A stretch of 17,922 bases of DNA from Faecalibacterium sp. UBA1360 (GTDB lineage Bacteria; Bacillota; Clostridia; Oscillospirales; Ruminococcaceae), in assembly GCA_002306375.1 (NCBI GenBank), contig DBRU01000008.1, positions 1 to 17,922 on the forward strand, written 5' to 3'. This document shows positions 14,738 through 17,922 of this stretch, piece after piece. Position numbers and translations under genes: made by a program. The stretch's first letter is position 1; each line of letters begins with the position of its first letter. The notes beneath the pieces are model-generated. The model did not search any database. It saw only the letters and a list, made by a program, of their open reading frames with translations, and was not told the DNA's origin.

Positions 14738-14738
14738 A

Positions 14739-16136
14739 ATGCCCAACATGGACCCCAAAAAGTGCCCCATGCCCAGCCAGGACCCCAACGTCCGCAACAA
14801 GAACTTCAAGGAAGTGGCTCTGGGCTATACCGCCGAAATGGCCGTGAACGAGGCCAAGCGCTGCCTGCAATGCAAGAACCATCCCTGCCGTTCGGGCTGC
14901 CCCGTTGACATCGACATCCCCGGCTTCATCGCCGAGGTGGCCAAGGGCGACTTTGAAGCCGCCTACCAGGTCATCGCCAAGTCCAGCGCCCTGCCCGCCG
15001 TGTGCGGCCGCGTATGCCCGCAGGAGAACCAGTGCGAAGGCAAGTGCATCCGCGGCATCAAGGGCGAGCCCGTGGGCATCGGCCGTCTGGAACGCTTCGT
15101 GGCCGACTGGCACCGGGAAAACGTACATACCCCCGCCGTCAAGCCCGAACCCAACGGCCACAAGGTGGCGGTCATCGGCGCCGGTCCCTCGGGCCTGACC
15201 GTGGCCGGCGACCTGGCCAAGATGGGCTATAAGGTCACCATCTACGAAGCCCTGCACGTGGCGGGCGGCGTTCTGATGTACGGCATCCCCGAGTTCCGTC
15301 TGCCCAAGGACATCGTCCAGAAGGAAGTGGACGGCCTGAAGGAGCTGGGCGTGGACATCGAGTGCAACATGGTCATCGGCAAGGTGCTGACCATCGACGA
15401 GCTGATGAACGACTACGGCTTCGAGGCCGTGTACATCGCCTCTGGCGCGGGCCTGCCCCGGTTCATGGGCATCCCCGGAGAAAGCCTCAAGGGCGTGTAC
15501 TCCGCCAACGAGTACCTGACCCGCGTCAACCTGATGAAGGCCTACCAGCCCGACTCCCACACCCCGATCATGAAGTCCAAAGCCGTGGCCGTGGTGGGCG
15601 GCGGCAACGTGGCCATGGACGCGGCCCGCTGCGCCAAGCGCCTGGGCGCCGAGAATGTGTACATCGTCTACCGCCGCGGCATGGCCGAACTGCCCGCCCG
15701 TAAGGAGGAAGTGGAGCACGCCGAGGAGGAAGGCATCATCTTCAAGACCCTGACCAACCCCGTGGAAGTGCTGGGCGACGAGGATGGCTGGGTCAAGGGC
15801 ATGACCTGTGTGGAGATGGAACTGGGCGAACCCGACGCCTCGGGCCGCCGCCGTCCCATCGTCAAGCAGGGCAGCGAGTTTGAGCTGGAAGTGGACACCA
15901 TGATCATGGCCCTGGGCACCAGCCCCAACCCCCTGATCCGTTCCACCACCCCGGGCCTGGACGCCGACAAGCACGGCTGCATCATCACCAACGGTCCCGA
16001 CGGCCTGACCAGCCGGCCCTTCGTCTATGCCGGCGGCGACGCCGTCACCGGCGCGGCCACCGTCATTCTGGCCATGGGCGCCGGCAAGGAAGCCGCCAAG
16101 GCCATCGACGAGGCCATCAAAGCCAAGAATCAGTAA
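14739..16136 (+). CDS. nfnB: NfnB: large subunit of NADH-dependent Fd:NADP+ oxidoreductase (GltD-like)
   Basis: Large subunit, 465 aa, carrying two [4Fe-4S] clusters and the bifurcating FAD. N-terminal cysteines C42, C45, C50 and C54 and a second set C89, C93, C99 and C103 bind the clusters. VAVIGAGPSGLTVAGDLA (143-160) is the FAD-binding motif and AVVGGGNVAMDAARCAKRLG (284-303) the NADP(H) motif; the C-terminal FVYAGGDAVTGAATV segment closes the FAD site. The protein looks like glutamate synthase small subunit, but no large gltB gene is adjacent and the partner is NfnA, so NADPH supply is the likely job. The ATG at 14739 has AGGAGG 9 nt upstream, 1 bp after the nfnA stop; a longer open frame upstream only repeats nfnA sequence out of frame. 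Confidence 0.9.
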   Translation: MPNMDPKKCPMPSQDPNVRNKNFKEVALGYTAEMAVNEAKRCLQCKNHPCRSGCPVDIDIPGFIAEVAKGDFEAAYQVIAKSSALPAVCGRVCPQENQCEGKCIRGIKGEPVGIGRLERFVADWHRENVHTPAVKPEPNGHKVAVIGAGPSGLTVAGDLAKMGYKVTIYEALHVAGGVLMYGIPEFRLPKDIVQKEVDGLKELGVDIECNMVIGKVLTIDELMNDYGFEAVYIASGAGLPRFMGIPGESLKGVYSANEYLTRVNLMKAYQPDSHTPIMKSKAVAVVGGGNVAMDAARCAKRLGAENVYIVYRRGMAELPARKEEVEHAEEEGIIFKTLTNPVEVLGDEDGWVKGMTCVEMELGEPDASGRRRPIVKQGSEFELEVDTMIMALGTSPNPLIRSTTPGLDADKHGCIITNGPDGLTSRPFVYAGGDAVTGAATVILAMGAGKEAAKAIDEAIKAKNQ

Positions 16137-16163
16137 CGCCGGCCAAAGGTCGGGCGCTTTGCA

Positions 16164-16207
16164 GCGCCGGGGCGCTCCCCTGAACGGGGGCGCCCCGGCG
16201 CCTTTTT
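16164..16207 (+). terminator. Rho-independent terminator of nfnAB
   Basis: A 12-bp perfect stem GCGCCGGGGCGC (16164-16175) pairs with 16190-16201. Inside, CCCC/GGGG pairs around a TGAAC loop with one bulged T. CTTTTT follows at 16202-16207. Confidence 0.93.
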
Positions 16208-16235
16208 GCCAAAACGTCGGGTCATACAACAGAAA

Positions 16236-16253
16236 TTGTTGCCTGCGCAACAG
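16236..16253 (+). promoter_or_regulatory. Rex-like inverted repeat upstream of ldhA
   Basis: TTGTTGC-CTGC-GCAACAG is an 18-bp inverted repeat with the 7-4-7 layout of Rex operators (TTGTTAA-N4-TTAACAA). It keeps the outer TTGTT/AACA and differs in the inner bases. A further CAACA at 16227-16231 pairs with the same TGTTG, giving overlapping repeats. It abuts the expected -35 of ldhA, a good place for a repressor. Identity as a Rex site is inference. Confidence 0.5.
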
Positions 16254-16273
16254 GAACCGGGGCGTGAAGCGGG

Positions 16274-16279
16274 TATACT
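16274..16279 (+). promoter_or_regulatory. -10 box of the ldhA promoter
   Basis: TATACT lies 31 bp before the ldhA ATG. No good -35 hexamer is seen 16-18 bp upstream (the area reads CAGGAACC), so the promoter may be weak or regulator-dependent. Confidence 0.55.
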
Positions 16280-16310
16280 AAGCCCATCCAAACAGGGAGG
16301 GACTTGTGCA

Positions 16311-17306
16311 ATGAAGATCGCCTTTTTCGGCACCCGCGACTATGACCGACTGTATTTTGAGCTGCTGGCCGCCGACCCGGACTACGGCTGCGACATCAAA
16401 TTTCTGGCCGCCAACCTGGACGTGGACACCGCGCCTCTGGCCAGGGGCAGCGACGCGGCCTGCGCCTTTGTGAACAGCGATTGCTCGGCCCCCGTGCTGG
16501 AGGCGCTGGCCGAAGCCGGGGTCCGGCTTTTGCTCATGCGCTGCGCCGGCTACAACAACGTGGACCTGGCCGCCGCCAAGCGCCTGGGCATCACGGTGCT
16601 GCGCGTGCCCGGGTACAGCCCCGAAGCCGTGGCCGAACACGCCATGGCCCTGGCCCAGGCGGCCAACCGCCGCATCTGCAAGGCCTACATCAAGGTGCGC
16701 AACAACAACTTTGCGCTGGACGGCCTTCTGGGGTACAACCTGTACGGCTCCTGCGCGGGCATCATCGGCACCGGGCGCATCGGCGCGGCCATGGCCCGCA
16801 TCTGCCACGGCTACGGCATGACCGTGCTGGCCTACGACCAGTACAAAAACCCTGACCTGGAGGGCATCGTGCGGTATGTGGAGCTGGACGAGCTGCTGGC
16901 CGCGGCGGACCTGGTCGGCCTGCACTGCCCGCTGACCGCATCCACCCGCCACATCATCAACGCCGACACCATCGCCAAAATGCGGGACAACGCCATCCTG
17001 GTCAACACCAGCCGGGGCGCGCTCATCGACACGCCGGCCCTCATCGACGCGCTGCGGGCCCGCAAGTTCGCCGGCGTGGGCCTGGACGTCTATGAGGACG
17101 AGGACGGCCAGGTGTTCGAGGACTTCTCCGACGACGTGCTGCAAAACGAGGTGGTGCCCGTGCTGCTCAGCTTCCCCAACGTGGTCATCACCAGCCACCA
17201 GGCCTTTTTCACCCGCACGGCGCTGCAAAGCATCGCCATCACCACCATGGAAAACGCCCGCGCCTTTGAGCGGGGCGAACCCCTGGTCAACGAAGTGCAC
17301 GAATAA
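16311..17306 (+). CDS. ldhA: D-lactate dehydrogenase (D-2-hydroxyacid dehydrogenase family)
   Basis: NAD-dependent reduction of pyruvate to D-lactate, a cytosolic fermentation step that reoxidises NADH. Length 331 aa, normal for the family. The Rossmann motif is GIIGTGRIG (150-158). Catalytic residues fall at exactly the classic positions: Arg235 in VNTSRG, Glu264 in DVYEDE and His296 in ITSH. The His is followed by QAFFTRTAL (297-305), and F299 and the Tyr/Asn-rich RCAGYNNVDL (77-86) favour D-LDH over other 2-hydroxyacid dehydrogenases. GGGAGGG lies about 10 nt before the ATG; the longer open frame runs back through the promoter and is rejected. Monocistronic, with its own promoter and Rex-like site, consistent with control by NADH/NAD+. 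Confidence 0.93.
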   Translation: MKIAFFGTRDYDRLYFELLAADPDYGCDIKFLAANLDVDTAPLARGSDAACAFVNSDCSAPVLEALAEAGVRLLLMRCAGYNNVDLAAAKRLGITVLRVPGYSPEAVAEHAMALAQAANRRICKAYIKVRNNNFALDGLLGYNLYGSCAGIIGTGRIGAAMARICHGYGMTVLAYDQYKNPDLEGIVRYVELDELLAAADLVGLHCPLTASTRHIINADTIAKMRDNAILVNTSRGALIDTPALIDALRARKFAGVGLDVYEDEDGQVFEDFSDDVLQNEVVPVLLSFPNVVITSHQAFFTRTALQSIAITTMENARAFERGEPLVNEVHE

Positions 17307-17327
17307 ACCCTGCATAAACCAAAAGGC

Positions 17328-17358
17328 AGCCCCTTCCCGACACAAACGGGAAGGGGCT
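17328..17358 (+). terminator. Hairpin terminator after ldhA
   Basis: A 12-bp perfect stem AGCCCCTTCCCG (17328-17339) pairs with 17347-17358 across a 7-nt loop. The plus-strand tail (AATACTTGTTG) is poor in T, while the minus strand has GCCTTTT, so efficiency on the plus strand is uncertain. Confidence 0.65.
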
Positions 17359-17378
17359 AATACTTGTTGAAAATGTAT

Positions 17379-17421
17379 AAAAAACGTCTGCGCCGGCGGA
17401 CATGTGCCGACCGGCGCAGAC
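17379..17421 (-). terminator. Minus-strand Rho-independent terminator facing the YeiH-like gene
   Basis: The stem GTCTGCGCCGG (17386-17396) pairs with 17411-17421, with an extra CGG/CCG inside. On the minus strand it is followed by TTTTTT (17379-17384). This orientation fits transcripts coming from the minus-strand membrane-protein gene, whose stop lies about 260 bp earlier. Confidence 0.75.
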
Positions 17422-17431
17422 ACCTCCAGGG

Positions 17432-17494
17432 AAATTTGGCGGCAAATTGTGTGCGAGGAGCGAAGCGACGAGTGCGCGATTGGCCGCCAAATTT
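17432..17494. repeat. Long inverted repeat, possible REP-like element
   Basis: AAATTTGGCGGC (17432-17443) is the perfect inverse of GCCGCCAAATTT (17483-17494). The 39-nt centre is rich in GCGA repeats (GCGAGGAGCGAAGCGACGAG). There is no T tract like that of a normal terminator. The look is that of a dispersed intergenic palindrome of gut Clostridia, but only one copy is in this window. Confidence 0.5.
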
Positions 17495-17524
17495 TGTCGA
17501 GGGGGATTTCAAAAGGGCTGCAAA

Positions 17525-17630
17525 GCCGCGCGCTGCCTGCGGCAGATGCAGCGCGGCGGAGCAGGGGCCGCGGTCGCAGAAGCCGAGCCCCGCCCAAGGG
17601 GCGAAGGCTGATGCGGGTACCGCAACCCGC
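17525..17630. other. Cluster of three further stem-loops in a gene-free stretch
   Basis: Three inverted repeats follow one another: 17525-17557 (GCCGCGCGCTGC with GCAGCGCGGC, one 2-nt bulge), 17581-17609 (AGCC...GCCCC-GCCCAA-GGGGC...GGCT) and 17613-17630 (GCGGGT-ACCGCA-ACCCGC). With the repeat at 17432-17494 and the two terminator hairpins, they fill the 377-bp gap between ldhA and the YeiH-like gene. I see no credible ORF here. It may be a structured 3' UTR, a small RNA or simply repeat debris. Confidence 0.4.
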
Positions 17631-17683
17631 CGAATAGGCCCGTCAGGCGATTGCCGTGCGGGGCTGTTCCTCCTTTTGCTTAT

Positions 17684-17922
17684 TTACCAGATGCCGATGA
17701 AATGCTGCATGCCCAGGCTCACGCCGGCAATGGCCACCCAGCACACAAAGCCCATGACGATGGCCTTGCCGCCCGTGCGCACCATTTTGAGCAGGTCGGT
17801 GTTCAGGCCGATGGCCGCCATGGCCATGACGATGAAGAACTTGGACAGCTCCTTCAGCGGCCCGAACACGCCGGCGTCCACGCCCGCGGCCACGCACACC
17901 GTGGTGATGACCGACGCCAGCA
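17684..17922 (-). CDS. yeiH: YeiH/UPF0324-family membrane protein (putative sulfate exporter), C-terminal part
   Basis: The last 78 codons and stop of a polytopic inner-membrane protein; the frame is open through the window edge, so the 5' part is missing. The segment PLKELSKFFIVMAMAAIGLN, then TGGKAIVMGFVCWVAIAGVS with a terminal short tail ending in IGIW, matches the C-terminal two helices of the YeiH (UPF0324) family. These proteins are often annotated as putative sulfate exporters, although the transported substrate is poorly established. The GTG at 17897-17899 is an internal Val, because ...LASVITTV continues in frame upstream. Convergent with ldhA. Confidence 0.85.
   Translation of the reverse strand, partial: LASVITTVCVAAGVDAGVFGPLKELSKFFIVMAMAAIGLNTDLLKMVRTGGKAIVMGFVCWVAIAGVSLGMQHFIGIW

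Noticed and set aside
14631..14738. N-terminal extension of NfnB into nfnA
   Set aside because: These 36 codons are nfnA sequence read out of frame; the ATG at 14739 has AGGAGG at good spacing and starts the family's N-terminus.
14739..16136. NfnB as glutamate synthase small subunit (GltD)
   Set aside because: The sequence is similar, but no gltB large subunit is adjacent and the upstream partner is the NfnA-type flavoprotein.
17422..17683. CRISPR array or attachment site in the repeat-rich gap
   Set aside because: The repeats are inverted, not regularly spaced direct repeats; there are no cas genes, tRNA or integrase, and no duplicated core sequence.

Overview
The window is GC-rich, with G or C at most third codon positions. 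It reads like the chromosome of an anaerobic, fermentative gut Clostridia-type Firmicute, possibly Oscillospiraceae/Ruminococcaceae. The grounds are a Na+-translocating decarboxylase beta subunit, a transketolase split into two subunits, an electron-bifurcating NfnAB pair, a D-lactate dehydrogenase and Gram-positive-style Shine-Dalgarno sequences. The taxonomic call is inference; no rRNA or marker gene is present.

Layout. (1) Positions 1-1155 hold the 3' part of a decarboxylase beta-subunit gene, closed by a hairpin terminator. (2) Positions 1236-1733 (minus) encode a GNAT acetyltransferase whose promoter diverges from the next block. (3) Positions 1895-11645 are a nine-gene, one-direction glycan cassette: GT4, GINT1-N-like beta-propeller protein, GT4, uncharacterised GT-D-like protein, GT4, GT11 alpha-1,2-fucosyltransferase, GT2, Wzx-type flippase, GT6 (ABO-family) glycosyltransferase. 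It starts at a perfect TATAAT box and ends at a 16-bp bidirectional hairpin. (4) Positions 11723-13533 (minus) encode the two transketolase subunits. (5) Positions 13895-16136 (plus) encode NfnA and NfnB, divergent from transketolase across a 361-bp regulatory gap. (6) Positions 16311-17306 encode a D-lactate dehydrogenase behind a Rex-like inverted repeat. (7) Positions 17307-17683 are a gene-free, hairpin-rich stretch. (8) Positions 17684-17922 (minus) are the C-terminal part of a YeiH-family membrane protein.

How it fits together. The flanks are central redox and carbon metabolism: NADPH supply (NfnAB), pentose-phosphate flux (transketolase), NADH disposal as D-lactate (LdhA) and Na+ pumping (decarboxylase). 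The glycan cassette sits between them as a compact unit. Its most striking feature is a GT11 fucosyltransferase together with a GT6 enzyme. In vertebrates these two activities (FUT1/2, then ABO transferase) make the A/B blood-group epitope: an alpha-1,3-linked GalNAc or Gal on Fuc-alpha-1,2-Gal. The GT6 protein carries the metal-independent NAN signature of bacterial members and Ala-Gly-Gly at the ABO specificity site, which points to GalNAc transfer. The cassette therefore plausibly builds a histo-blood-group-A-like surface glycan that Wzx exports. No priming phosphoglycosyltransferase, Wzy polymerase, chain-length regulator or GDP-fucose synthesis gene is visible, so those functions must lie elsewhere if the system works.
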